Positions 8,657 through 16,626 of a DNA stretch of 53,279 nucleotides are shown here, piece after piece. Below the pieces are notes generated by a model. It worked only from the letters and a program-made list of their open reading frames with translations. It was not told where the DNA came from and did no database searches. The position numbers and the translations under genes were made by a program. The first letter of the stretch is position 1. The number at the start of each line of letters is the position of its first letter. Source of the stretch: an uncultured Alphaproteobacteria bacterium (lineage in GTDB: Bacteria; Pseudomonadota; Alphaproteobacteria; Rhodobacterales; Rhodobacteraceae); contig CACJWR010000010.1 of the NCBI GenBank assembly GCA_902596985.1, positions 1 through 53,279 on the forward strand, in the 5' to 3' direction.

Positions 8657-9115
8657 GTGGTTACTGCTCAAAGCGCTATGGATTTTTTAACTGGTTCAAG
8701 TACACTAAGCGCTATCGGAAAAAAGTATGCCCGTGGACTGTCAGAACATTACGAAGTAGTACATCATCAGTATATTGAGTCGATAGCAGAACAGAAGCTT
8801 AGAATATTATCAGAAATCGAAGCAGCAGAAAATGCGGTTATAATATTGAACGCCTATATTTACCGGCGGTATAAATTTCATCCAGATAATAAACCTCGAC
8901 GTATTTCTGGACTATTCACTTCAGAATTCAACGGTACTAAGATCCCACTTTTGGAAGAGCAGGAAGTATGCAAAGGGTTTAAAGCATTTATATTTAGTAT
9001 CCGGTCAAACGTTTATAACTATGCTCCTGCTAGTTGGACTATTATTGAGGAACCTGAAGCAGGATGGCTTGGCGAATTAGTTGCTGAACCGAGCTCAATA
9101 TTTGACAGTTTCTAA
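8657..9115 (+). CDS. Hypothetical protein, start uncertain
   Basis: 152 residues from GTG 8657, not recognised. The visible part has a helical middle (EQKLRILSEIEAAENAVIILNAY) and a C-terminal half rich in aromatics ending in EPSSIFDSF. No membrane segment or signal peptide is visible. The start is odd: GTG 8657 has no ribosome site, while a very strong one (AAGGAGG, 8612-8618) lies further up. From there the same frame is open, with only CTG at 8624 at the right distance. A CTG start would add SNFCPNWIVN to the front. It sits between fliS copy 1 and a ClC channel gene on the same strand. Confidence 0.55.
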   Translation: MVTAQSAMDFLTGSSTLSAIGKKYARGLSEHYEVVHHQYIESIAEQKLRILSEIEAAENAVIILNAYIYRRYKFHPDNKPRRISGLFTSEFNGTKIPLLEEQEVCKGFKAFIFSIRSNVYNYAPASWTIIEEPEAGWLGELVAEPSSIFDSF

Positions 9116-9159
9116 ACATCATATAAAATTGAGAAATTATTCAATAAAAGAGTAGTGAA

Positions 9160-10839
9160 TTGCTGTTAAGAGTATTGAATATTGTCGTCCAAGTGACCAT
9201 TTTAGGTACACTTGTTGGAATAGTGGTATCACTGCTTTCTTTAGGGTTTGTCTACGGCGTCAAAGAAATATCATCTTTTAGAGAGGCGTATGGTCTTTGC
9301 TCTTTTGTAATTTTTAGTAATTGTTTTAGTTACGCGCCTTTAGCTTTTTTGTTGATAAGCGCGATAATAATATTGTCAGTAAAAAAAACATTGCATATTT
9401 CTAGATACCATGGACCAGCAGATGTTATATTGACAGCACACAGCAACACCGAAAGCCTGGATCCTAAAACTGGTTTTCTTTCTACGTTCGCCGCTTTTGT
9501 TTCTGCTAGTGGCGGGGCATCAGTAGGTCAGTATGGACCCTTAGTTCATTTAGGTGGAACCATCGGGAACTTAATAAACAAATTTACACCCGGTTTACTT
9601 TCCAAAGACACTTTTATCGGTTGTGGAGTAGCGGCAGCAATTTCCGCCGGCTTCAGTTCACCTATTGGCGGAATTATTTTTGCTCATGAAGCAATATTAA
9701 GACATTTTTCCTTTAAAGCTATAGCTCCTATAGCAGTAAGTAGCGTAGTAGGTTCAACTTTAACAACATATTTTTTTCCGAGCGGTATACTTTTTCAGAA
9801 TACTGATGCTAGAATTGAGCTATTACCTGCCGTATCTTTATCTCTTCTTTTAGGTCCAATTTGTGCTTTAGGCTCTGTTATTTTCATGAAATCCCTACTT
9901 GCTTTACAGAAAAATGTCCAGATCGTAGGAAGAACTGAGCTTTCAAGAATTTTGATTGCCGTAATGATATGTGGTTTGTTAGGAGGATTTTTCCCAGAAA
10001 TTCTCGGATTAGGTGGGAATACAATTGTTGGGATTTTAGATAACTCATTTTCACTTGGTTTTTTATTCATAATACTTATTCTAAAGCTCTTTGTTACTGT
10101 GGTTTGCCTTAGTTTAGGTTTTTTTGGGGGGGTATTTTCTCCAGCACTCGTTTTAGGTGCATCAGTCGGAGGCATATTTACCATTTTTGGAAATTTTATT
10201 GGTTTTGAAAATTTAGGCGACTCACTTGTATTGGCAGGAATGGCTGCGTTATCAGCTTCTGTAATTGGTGCACCAATTGCTTCAATTGTTATTATTTTTG
10301 AGCTGACACACTCGTATGATTTAGCCTTCGTGGCCATAATATGTGTTGCTGCTTCCTGTCTTATTAGCTCATTAACATTTGGGCACTCATTTTTTGATAA
10401 ACAGCTCATTAATCGAAATTTCAAAATAAATAGCGGGAGATCTGAAATACTGCTTTCAGAGGTAGTTGTTACCACACTCATTGGAAAAAATGAATTTTTA
10501 AAGGTCAATAAATCAATTACAAAAGATAGTCTTTTAGCTCAATTTAGAGATACTGATTTCACAGAAGCATACGTAGTTAATGACTTCAATCAATTAATAG
10601 GAAAAGTAAAAGTGAATGATCTATTGAAAGTTGATGATCAAGTCGAACCATCTCGTCCGCTTATTATTAGAGAAACTGATACAATTTCGGATGCAATTAA
10701 AAAAGCAAGTAACTTTGTGGGAGAGAGTATCCCGATATTAAAGAAGGATGACACACTACTGGGAGTAATCACGGAGGCTGACCTATTTTCTCAATATCTT
10801 GAGGTACAAAGCGCTATTTCTAACATAGAAAAAGACTAA
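9160..10839 (+). CDS. ClC-family chloride channel with C-terminal CBS domain pair
   Basis: 559 residues. Multiple membrane helices fill residues 1-410, followed by a soluble tail with two CBS repeats (about 435-550). ClC anion-site motifs are recognisable: GGVFSPAL at 323-330 matches the GxFxP signature. The usual GREGP/GKEGP segment reads GQYGP at 123-127, so the gating glutamate is a tyrosine. The loop FAHEAI (about 174-179) keeps only one of the two glutamates found in E. coli ClC. By family knowledge both changes point to passive anion conduction rather than H+/Cl- exchange; this is an inference from hand alignment. The start is TTG 9160, after an in-frame stop at 9145. It ends base-to-base against the next gene on the other strand. 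Confidence 0.85.
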   Translation: MLLRVLNIVVQVTILGTLVGIVVSLLSLGFVYGVKEISSFREAYGLCSFVIFSNCFSYAPLAFLLISAIIILSVKKTLHISRYHGPADVILTAHSNTESLDPKTGFLSTFAAFVSASGGASVGQYGPLVHLGGTIGNLINKFTPGLLSKDTFIGCGVAAAISAGFSSPIGGIIFAHEAILRHFSFKAIAPIAVSSVVGSTLTTYFFPSGILFQNTDARIELLPAVSLSLLLGPICALGSVIFMKSLLALQKNVQIVGRTELSRILIAVMICGLLGGFFPEILGLGGNTIVGILDNSFSLGFLFIILILKLFVTVVCLSLGFFGGVFSPALVLGASVGGIFTIFGNFIGFENLGDSLVLAGMAALSASVIGAPIASIVIIFELTHSYDLAFVAIICVAASCLISSLTFGHSFFDKQLINRNFKINSGRSEILLSEVVVTTLIGKNEFLKVNKSITKDSLLAQFRDTDFTEAYVVNDFNQLIGKVKVNDLLKVDDQVEPSRPLIIRETDTISDAIKKASNFVGESIPILKKDDTLLGVITEADLFSQYLEVQSAISNIEKD

Positions 10840-11277
10840 TTAGGCTGTTAAATCAACAGATTGTTGTAGCGTTGTGTCTACTGTTTCAAATGCCCTAATA
10901 TTCTGGTTGTTTATACTAGCTATAGAGTCAGTTTCATCAATTTCATTATTACTTCTTATCTCTATATCTGCAGTTCTATTTTCCAGTGCTCTTTCACTTG
11001 TTAGTTCCATGGGTCTGAAATTTTCAAGTGGTGGCCTCAAGTCTCTACCAGAGTCTATAACTCCTTCGACTAATGAGCCAGCTCCTGTCTGCGTTAGTGA
11101 GGAAAACTGCTGGTTAGGGTCCAAGTCCATCGTTCTAGGCGTTACGTCAATCGTATCTTCTGCAAGATCTACTTCTGGTACGCTACTTGCATTAGATACG
11201 GCAGTACTAGTAATGGACCTGTTTTCGGCAGGTTTTTGTACGATAGGAGCCTGATTTGTCAAAATAGAATCAACCAT
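10840..11277 (-). CDS. Hypothetical protein in flagellar context
   Basis: 145 residues, low complexity and mostly disordered, with many Asn, Asp, Glu, Thr and Ser residues. The last 25 residues (NNQNIRAFETVDTTLQQSV) form a predicted amphipathic helix that loosely resembles the C-terminal D0 helix of rod, hook or flagellin-type axial proteins; this is a weak visual match only. No signal peptide or membrane segment is seen. It is divergent from fliS copy 2 (47-bp gap) and tail-to-tail with the ClC gene. A sigma-54-like site reading the other way lies inside its coding region. Function unknown. Confidence 0.6.
   Translation of the reverse strand: MVDSILTNQAPIVQKPAENRSITSTAVSNASSVPEVDLAEDTIDVTPRTMDLDPNQQFSSLTQTGAGSLVEGVIDSGRDLRPPLENFRPMELTSERALENRTADIEIRSNNEIDETDSIASINNQNIRAFETVDTTLQQSVDLTA
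11175..11191 (+). promoter_or_regulatory. Possible sigma-54 promoter upstream of fliS copy 2
   Basis: CTGGTACGCTACTTGCA matches YTGGCACG-N4-TTGCW at all but one specified base (T for C), with GG 11177-11178 and GC 11189-11190. It lies inside the gene on the opposite strand and would give a leader of about 120 bases before fliS copy 2 at 11325. The match is good but the position is unusual, so it may be chance. Confidence 0.45.
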
Positions 11278-11324
11278 GTTGTAGGAATATCACATATCGC
11301 TAGAAATAACAAGAAAATATAAGA

Positions 11325-11708
11325 ATGAAAAAGATAAACGTTGCCTTAGAATACAGAAATACTGACCAGATTAGTGTTATCAAGCCAGATGACCCTAACT
11401 CCGTTCTTTTAAAATGTTTCGACGAATTAATAAATTCTGTAAAATCCTTTCATGATAACATTGTACCATCCACCGCTAACTTTAGAAGGAAATCTTCCAG
11501 CTTTTCAAGAGCACTTACGATAATTTACAGTCTTCAAACGAGCATTGACTTTGAAAAGGACCTAAGTGTAGCCAAGAGCCTGTTTCAAATTTATGAATAT
11601 ACTCGCGTTGCATTGATAGAGGAGTTTAAAAGCTGTAAAGTTGGAAAGAGTCAGAATGCTTTGACAGCATTATCTGAAATAAGGGATAGTTGGGCTTTAA
11701 TAAAATAG
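11325..11708 (+). CDS. fliS: FliS-like flagellar chaperone (copy 2)
   Basis: 127 residues, all-helical. The layout is that of FliS: YRNTDQISVIKPDDPNSVLLKCFDEL at the N-terminus (the position of the family's S/T-P-x-x-L-I motif), SRALTIIYSLQTSIDFEKD in the middle, LFQIYEYTRVALIEE, and a C-terminal LTALSEIRDSWALI. Similarity to copy 1 at 8138 is in pattern rather than identity. It is followed after 10 bases by the FliT-like gene, as fliS-fliT often are. The expected role is binding of flagellin before export. The ribosome site is weak. Confidence 0.7.
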   Translation: MKKINVALEYRNTDQISVIKPDDPNSVLLKCFDELINSVKSFHDNIVPSTANFRRKSSSFSRALTIIYSLQTSIDFEKDLSVAKSLFQIYEYTRVALIEEFKSCKVGKSQNALTALSEIRDSWALIK

Positions 11709-11718
11709 AAACATTGAC

Positions 11719-12021
11719 ATGCTTCACCAAGATTTAAATGATTTAAATAAATTAAGTAGAAAAATTGAAGAAGCTTTACAAGAAACTAATTTTATTGAAC
11801 TAGCCTCTCTCTCAGCAAAACTAGAAAAAATAGTTCAATTGATCACAGAAAACTCTGGCTACAGAAAGAATATTGGAAAGTCTGAGTTAGACACTCTTGA
11901 AACTTTACTCACCAAGGTAAACAAATATCAAGTAGACACTGAGATGAAATTCAAAGATTATACTTTAAGGATATCAAAACAAACAAAGATGCAAAATGCT
12001 TACAAACAAAGCCGAAGATAA
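11719..12021 (+). CDS. Small helical protein, probably a FliT-like flagellar chaperone
   Basis: 100 residues, entirely helical and charged, with heptad-like leucine spacing (LNKLSRKIEEALQETNF, LASLSAKLEKIVQLI, LDTLETLLTKV). The size and the position directly behind fliS suggest FliT, the chaperone of FliD, but sequence similarity is too low to name it. It ends seven bases from the end of fleQ on the other strand. Other small flagellar chaperones (FlgN-type) remain possible. Confidence 0.5.
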   Translation: MLHQDLNDLNKLSRKIEEALQETNFIELASLSAKLEKIVQLITENSGYRKNIGKSELDTLETLLTKVNKYQVDTEMKFKDYTLRISKQTKMQNAYKQSRR

Positions 12022-12028
12022 ATTTACT

Positions 12029-13102
12029 CTATTTTGATATACCATATTTTTTCATTTTCTCTATCAAAGTAGTTCTTCTAAGCTTTAATGCATCGGAAGC
12101 CTGACTAACCATTCCGTCAGTCTTTTCTAAAGCCGCTTCGATCATCACTATCTCAATATCACGCAAATGCCTTCTTAAATCCATTTTATCAAAATATAAA
12201 AACCAATCTTTGTATTGCTCTGGTTTGGGTATAGGTAAACTCTCTGTTTCTTCATCTCTATCTGGGCTTGAAATATCTGCTAACTCAGTTGATGCTGCCC
12301 ACAATTCATCCTGCTCTTCATCAGGTTCAGGAACTTTTAGGCGGAGAAGGTTTTCTTTTACATTATCACCCGATACAGATCTATCATTGAAAAGAACAGA
12401 TGCCCTTTCAACTACATTTCGCAGCTCTCTGACATTTCCAGGCCAGTTGTAGTTAGACAATACCTTAAGAGCATCATCACTAAAGTTTACCTTAATGTCT
12501 TGACCTGAAAATTTTATTTTTTCTATAATCCCTTGGATTAATAAAGGAACATCCACTGTCCTAGCAGATAGAGTTGGAACCTCAATTGGAAAAACGTTAA
12601 TTCTATAAAAAAGATCTGCTCTGAATTCTCCCTTTTCAACTTTCTTATCTAGGTCTTGGTGAGTAGCACACACCAAGCGGAAATTTACATCTACTTCTTT
12701 GCTTGAACCTACTCTTTGGATTTTTCGACTTTCTAGCACTCTCAATAGTTTAGACTGTAATGGTAGCGGCATATCCCCTATTTCATCTAAAAAAATAGTG
12801 CCATCATTAGCTTGCTCAAATCTCCCCGGTCTTGCGCGATCGGCCCCCGTAAAGGCCCCTTTTTCATGACCAAAAAGCTCCGACTCTAAAAGCTCTGATG
12901 GAATTGCTGCACAATTAACGGAAATATTATTTCCTTTTCGTCCAGAGGCTACATGTAAAGCCTCTGCAACTAATTCTTTACCTGTACCTGTTTCTCCTTG
13001 AATTAAAACAGTCGTATTCGAGGAAGAAACCATCTCAATGAGTTTTTTCATTTCCTTGATAACTAAAGAGTTTCCTAAAATGATTTCTTCGATCGCCTGC
13101 AT
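12029..13102 (-). CDS. fleQ: FleQ-like sigma-54-dependent flagellar master activator, without N-terminal domain
   Basis: 357 residues. The AAA+ domain starts almost at the N-terminus: Walker A GETGTGKE at 36-43, the sigma-54 contact loop GAFTGA at 82-87, Walker B TIFLDE at 102-107. A Fis-type HTH closes the protein, ending in LRRTTLIEKMKKYGI, which is the C-terminal signature of FleQ/FlrA. The N-terminal FleQ domain of gammaproteobacterial members is missing, as in Rhodobacter sphaeroides FleQ. The role is to open RpoN-bound promoters of early flagellar genes and to provide the DNA contact. It is divergent from the fleT-like gene with 228 bp between them. Its own promoter was not identified. 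Confidence 0.88.
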   Translation of the reverse strand: MQAIEEIILGNSLVIKEMKKLIEMVSSSNTTVLIQGETGTGKELVAEALHVASGRKGNNISVNCAAIPSELLESELFGHEKGAFTGADRARPGRFEQANDGTIFLDEIGDMPLPLQSKLLRVLESRKIQRVGSSKEVDVNFRLVCATHQDLDKKVEKGEFRADLFYRINVFPIEVPTLSARTVDVPLLIQGIIEKIKFSGQDIKVNFSDDALKVLSNYNWPGNVRELRNVVERASVLFNDRSVSGDNVKENLLRLKVPEPDEEQDELWAASTELADISSPDRDEETESLPIPKPEQYKDWFLYFDKMDLRRHLRDIEIVMIEAALEKTDGMVSQASDALKLRRTTLIEKMKKYGISK

Positions 13103-13284
13103 TTATATTTACCTGTCTTGTCAATATTTTAACTAACATTAACATGACAAGAGAAAAAATATAGTGGAAAAGTCAAATTTTTGAACCTTCTATTTCTAAG
13201 AAAACTGACCTATATCAAAAATAAAATGTCAAAAAATATAATAAATTCAGTAACTTAATCATAAAATGAATGTAAAACAAGTAT

Positions 13285-13301
13285 TTGGCCTATTTTTTGC
13301 C
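13285..13301 (+). promoter_or_regulatory. Sigma-54 promoter of fleT-fliEFGHIJ
   Basis: TTGGCCTATTTTTTGCC has GG at 13287-13288 and GC at 13299-13300, ten bases apart. Predicted transcription start is near 13312, leaving a leader of about 19 bases that consists mostly of the ribosome site AAGGAG before ATG 13331. Confidence 0.75.
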
Positions 13302-13330
13302 TTTATTGAAGTGTCAAAGGAGACCAAGGT

Positions 13331-14521
13331 ATGCTAAATGTTATAATTGAAGCTCAGGGATTACGCTCTGCAATAAAGTTAAAGGAAGTTTTGGAAGACC
13401 GGCGAGCGATTGTTGAATTTTCAAAAGACAAAGCTCGATCACTAGACAAGCACCCATCACACAGGGCATCTGAAATTTGTTTTATTTGTTCAGAAGATTT
13501 TTCTAACTCTATTAAGGGATCAGCCGGTTTAATAGAAGTCGCTAAAGGCTACAAAGCTAGCTCGATCGTAGTTATTAGTCAAACAGATGACGCTTTTTCA
13601 CTGAAGGAAGATTTAGGTGGAAAACTTCTGCATGTAAATCTTCCTGATTGTAAGGAAGCCGAAGACACTACTAATGAGTACGGTTTTCAAATCATTGCAA
13701 CCTTAGTAGCAAGGAATAATCAATTTATTGCAGGAGATAACAGTACTAAAAAATTGGTGAAGCTTGCTGAGAAAGTGGCAAAAACTGATGTTACAGTTTT
13801 TATAAATGGGCCCACTGGTACCGGCAAAGAAGTTCTGTCGAAGTTTATTCATAATAATTCCTCAAGATCCGATAGCCCATTCGTGGGGATTAATTGTGCC
13901 GCAATTCCTGAAAATATGCTGGAGGCAATACTATTTGGCCATGAGAAAGGTGCGTTTACAGGTGCCTCTAACCCGAATAAAGGGATTTTCAGAGCGGCAG
14001 ACGGTGGAACATTGCTATTAGATGAAATAAGTGAAATGCCCCTTAGTCTACAAGCAAAAATACTTAGAGTTTTACAGGAGAAAATAGTAACGCCCATTGG
14101 TTCACAAAAAGATTTACCTGTGGATGTAAGAGTAATAGCTACTACTAACAGAAATATGCTAGAAGAAATTAAAAAAGGGACCTTTAGAGAAGATCTCTAC
14201 TATAGACTAAATGTTTTTCCTCTAGCTACTTCACACCTAGTTGATAGGAAAAGCGATATCATTCCCTTAACAACAGCTCTACTATTTAGACATTGTAAAT
14301 CAGTTGATGAACTTCCTTGGCTAAACACATCTGCACTGGAAACGCTATTAGACCATAATTGGCCAGGGAATGTTAGAGAACTGGAAAATATCGTACAAAG
14401 AGCCTTGGTTCTTTGCACAGAAAAAGAAATTAGTTCAAATGATATTGTTATCGACAACAATCCATTGAACATTTCAACAAATTCTTTAATCGATGAAAAC
14501 ACACAACAGCTAGCAATTTGA
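13331..14521 (+). CDS. fleT: FleT-like sigma-54 activator lacking a DNA-binding domain
   Basis: 396 residues. Residues 1-130 form a degenerate regulatory region without the acidic pocket of a receiver domain. The AAA+ module is complete: Walker A GPTGTGKE 160-167, GAFTGA 207-212, Walker B LLLDE 228-232, and HNWPGNVRELENIV late in the domain. After it only about 20 residues remain, and they contain no HTH; the next gene starts 9 bases after the stop, so no HTH coding is left over. In Rhodobacter sphaeroides, FleT likewise lacks the HTH and works with FleQ as a mixed activator. It is preceded by its own sigma-54 promoter and heads the fliEFGHIJ run. Confidence 0.82.
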   Translation: MLNVIIEAQGLRSAIKLKEVLEDRRAIVEFSKDKARSLDKHPSHRASEICFICSEDFSNSIKGSAGLIEVAKGYKASSIVVISQTDDAFSLKEDLGGKLLHVNLPDCKEAEDTTNEYGFQIIATLVARNNQFIAGDNSTKKLVKLAEKVAKTDVTVFINGPTGTGKEVLSKFIHNNSSRSDSPFVGINCAAIPENMLEAILFGHEKGAFTGASNPNKGIFRAADGGTLLLDEISEMPLSLQAKILRVLQEKIVTPIGSQKDLPVDVRVIATTNRNMLEEIKKGTFREDLYYRLNVFPLATSHLVDRKSDIIPLTTALLFRHCKSVDELPWLNTSALETLLDHNWPGNVRELENIVQRALVLCTEKEISSNDIVIDNNPLNISTNSLIDENTQQLAI

Positions 14522-14529
14522 GGTTTCAA

Positions 14530-14844
14530 ATGTCCCAGATAGGATCCATAACAAATAAAGTATTATCTAATCACAAGCAGATCATTGAAAGCACAAACAA
14601 TACGTTAGGCCATGATAAAAGCACTGGGAATTTTGGAGCAAAAATGGAGAGAGCTCTTGACTCAGTGGCAGACGCACAAAAAATTGCTGCTGACACAACA
14701 CGGAACTTTGAGCTTGGCATAGAAAATGACTTAACAAAGGTAATGATAAATCAACAAATATCGTCATTAGGTTTTCAATTAACACTTAATACAAGAAATA
14801 AGGTGCTTTCAGCCTACAAAGATATTATGAGCATGCCCGTCTAA
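14530..14844 (+). CDS. fliE: Flagellar hook-basal body protein FliE
   Basis: 104 residues, the family's usual length. The C-terminal block is diagnostic: FQLTLNTRNKVLSAYKDIMSMPV matches FliE almost to the residue. FliE joins the MS ring to the proximal rod. A longer frame begins at TTG 14518, but GAGG lies six bases before ATG 14530, and that start gives the normal size. The gene follows fleT by 9 bases and precedes fliF, the usual neighbour. Confidence 0.93.
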   Translation: MSQIGSITNKVLSNHKQIIESTNNTLGHDKSTGNFGAKMERALDSVADAQKIAADTTRNFELGIENDLTKVMINQQISSLGFQLTLNTRNKVLSAYKDIMSMPV

Positions 14845-14865
14845 TCAAATTTAAAGGTATAAATT

Positions 14866-16584
14866 ATGGCAGATACAACAGAATTCACAGGTACTCAGCA
14901 AACACCGCAAGGAACGGGTTTAATTCCACAAGCCGGTCAATTTCTATCCAATGTTCAACAAATAGCCAACCAACCTAGTGTTCAAAGGTCATTACCTGCT
15001 GTAATTGCTGTCATAGTTTTAGCACTGGGATTATTTGTTTACTCACTTTTACAACAACCTGAAAGAACAACGCTCTACGCGTCTCTACCTGATTCTGAGA
15101 AATCAAAAGTACAAGACGCATTGAAGAACCTTGGTGTCGATGTCAGTCTTGACCCTACTACGGGAGAAATACTGGTACCTGTTGAAGATTACCACCGGTC
15201 TAGAATCAGTTTGGCAGCTCAGGGATTGCCTAGTAGCGCTCCTGATGGTTATTCAACATTAACAGACTTGCCAATGGGCTCTAGTAGGTCCGTAGAGCTT
15301 ATGAGGCTTAAACAAACTCAAGAAATTGAGCTTGCAAAATCAATTAGAGAGATCGAAGGAGTCATTTCAGCTCGAGTTCATTTAGCTCTTCCAGAAAAAT
15401 CAGTTTTTGTGAGAAACCAACTACCCCCTACCGCATCGGTATTCGTTCAGCTGCCAAACGGAAGATCAATGGCGAGTGGGCAAGTAAATGCTATTATTCA
15501 CTTGGTATCATCATCAATTCCCAACATGACAAAGGAAGATGTGACCGTTATTGATCAAAATGGTAAACTTCTATCAAAATCTTTAGATGACCCAGACAGC
15601 ATGCTAAACGATGCACAACTAGAACACAGAGTGAAACTTGAAAATATTTATAGAAGCCGTATCACATCCTTAGTAACCCCAATCGTTGGGCCGGGAAATG
15701 TGAGCACTCAAGTCAATATTGATATTGATTTTACAAAGAGTGAGATTACTGAAGAGATAGTTGATCCTGATGGTACGGCGCTTAGAAGTGAGCAAAGTAC
15801 TTTGGATTTAACTACAGATTTACCAGCAAAAGGCATTCCCGGTGCAGTGTCAAATACCGCTCCCACTGAGGCAGAATTAAGCCAAACACCTGTAGCTGGG
15901 GACGCACAAGGGCAAATAAGAAATAGGTCGTCTAGCGATATCAAAAATTATGAGGTGAGCAAACGAATAGCTACCACGATGGCACCATCAACAAAAATAA
16001 TTAAAATTAATGCTGCTGTGCTTTTAAGAAGTCCTAAAGCTATTGATCCTGAAACTGGATTAGAGATTTCTCAGCCTTTATCTGATGAGAAAATTGAAGA
16101 GATTAAACAGTTAATCACTAGCGCAGTGGGTATTGATGAAGAAAGAGGTGATAAGCTTACAGTTAGCAGTGCTCCCTTTATATCAACTCTTGAAGGGGTG
16201 GAAGTTACATGGCATGAAATTCCTCTAATTAAAAACCTAATAAAACAACTCATAACAATTTCCATATTAGCTATTGTAGCGCTTGGAGTAATAAGACCAC
16301 TGTTAAGCAGGATGCTTGTTCCAGTTGGAGCAGGAGTTGCTGGCGAGGTGGTATCTGGAATGGATGATGACATAGATCTGGATACAATCGAAGTGAAAGA
16401 AGGTGAGAGCTTGGAAGACATAAAGGCCAAGCTAAAACCCAAAAAGCAAGCTATTTCTGCTGAAATGCTTGATACAGCAAATACCTATGACGACAAAGTC
16501 GCCGTTATAAGAATGATTGTACAAGATGAGTCTGGTCGAGTTTCAAACGTGTTCAAAAACATGATACAAAGAGATATGAATTAA
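14866..16584 (+). CDS. fliF: Flagellar MS-ring protein FliF
   Basis: 572 residues. The first membrane segment is near residues 40-62 (SLPAVIAVIVLALGLFVY) and the second near 465-485. Between them are the ring-building YscJ/FliF motifs, including YASLPDSEKSKVQDALKNLGV, MGSSRSVELMRLKQTQEIELA, and ALPEKSVFVR. FliF forms the inner-membrane MS ring and the housing for the export gate. The cytoplasmic C-terminus ends in a helix (KVAVIRMIVQDESGRVSNVF) that binds FliG. Ribosome site AAAGG precedes ATG 14866. Confidence 0.97.
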   Translation: MADTTEFTGTQQTPQGTGLIPQAGQFLSNVQQIANQPSVQRSLPAVIAVIVLALGLFVYSLLQQPERTTLYASLPDSEKSKVQDALKNLGVDVSLDPTTGEILVPVEDYHRSRISLAAQGLPSSAPDGYSTLTDLPMGSSRSVELMRLKQTQEIELAKSIREIEGVISARVHLALPEKSVFVRNQLPPTASVFVQLPNGRSMASGQVNAIIHLVSSSIPNMTKEDVTVIDQNGKLLSKSLDDPDSMLNDAQLEHRVKLENIYRSRITSLVTPIVGPGNVSTQVNIDIDFTKSEITEEIVDPDGTALRSEQSTLDLTTDLPAKGIPGAVSNTAPTEAELSQTPVAGDAQGQIRNRSSSDIKNYEVSKRIATTMAPSTKIIKINAAVLLRSPKAIDPETGLEISQPLSDEKIEEIKQLITSAVGIDEERGDKLTVSSAPFISTLEGVEVTWHEIPLIKNLIKQLITISILAIVALGVIRPLLSRMLVPVGAGVAGEVVSGMDDDIDLDTIEVKEGESLEDIKAKLKPKKQAISAEMLDTANTYDDKVAVIRMIVQDESGRVSNVFKNMIQRDMN

Positions 16585-16626
16585 ACCAATTTATTAGTAG
16601 AATAAGATAGCGGGTAGGAATTAAAT

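Noticed and set aside
9795-10508. 237-codon open frame on the minus strand inside the ClC gene
   Set aside because: It is opposite conserved ClC membrane helices and CBS domains; composition looks like an antisense shadow.
13288-13303. GG-N10-GC site reading toward fleQ on the minus strand
   Set aside because: It is the mirror of the fleT promoter; its -12 element is AGGC instead of TTGC. FleQ genes are normally sigma-70 dependent.
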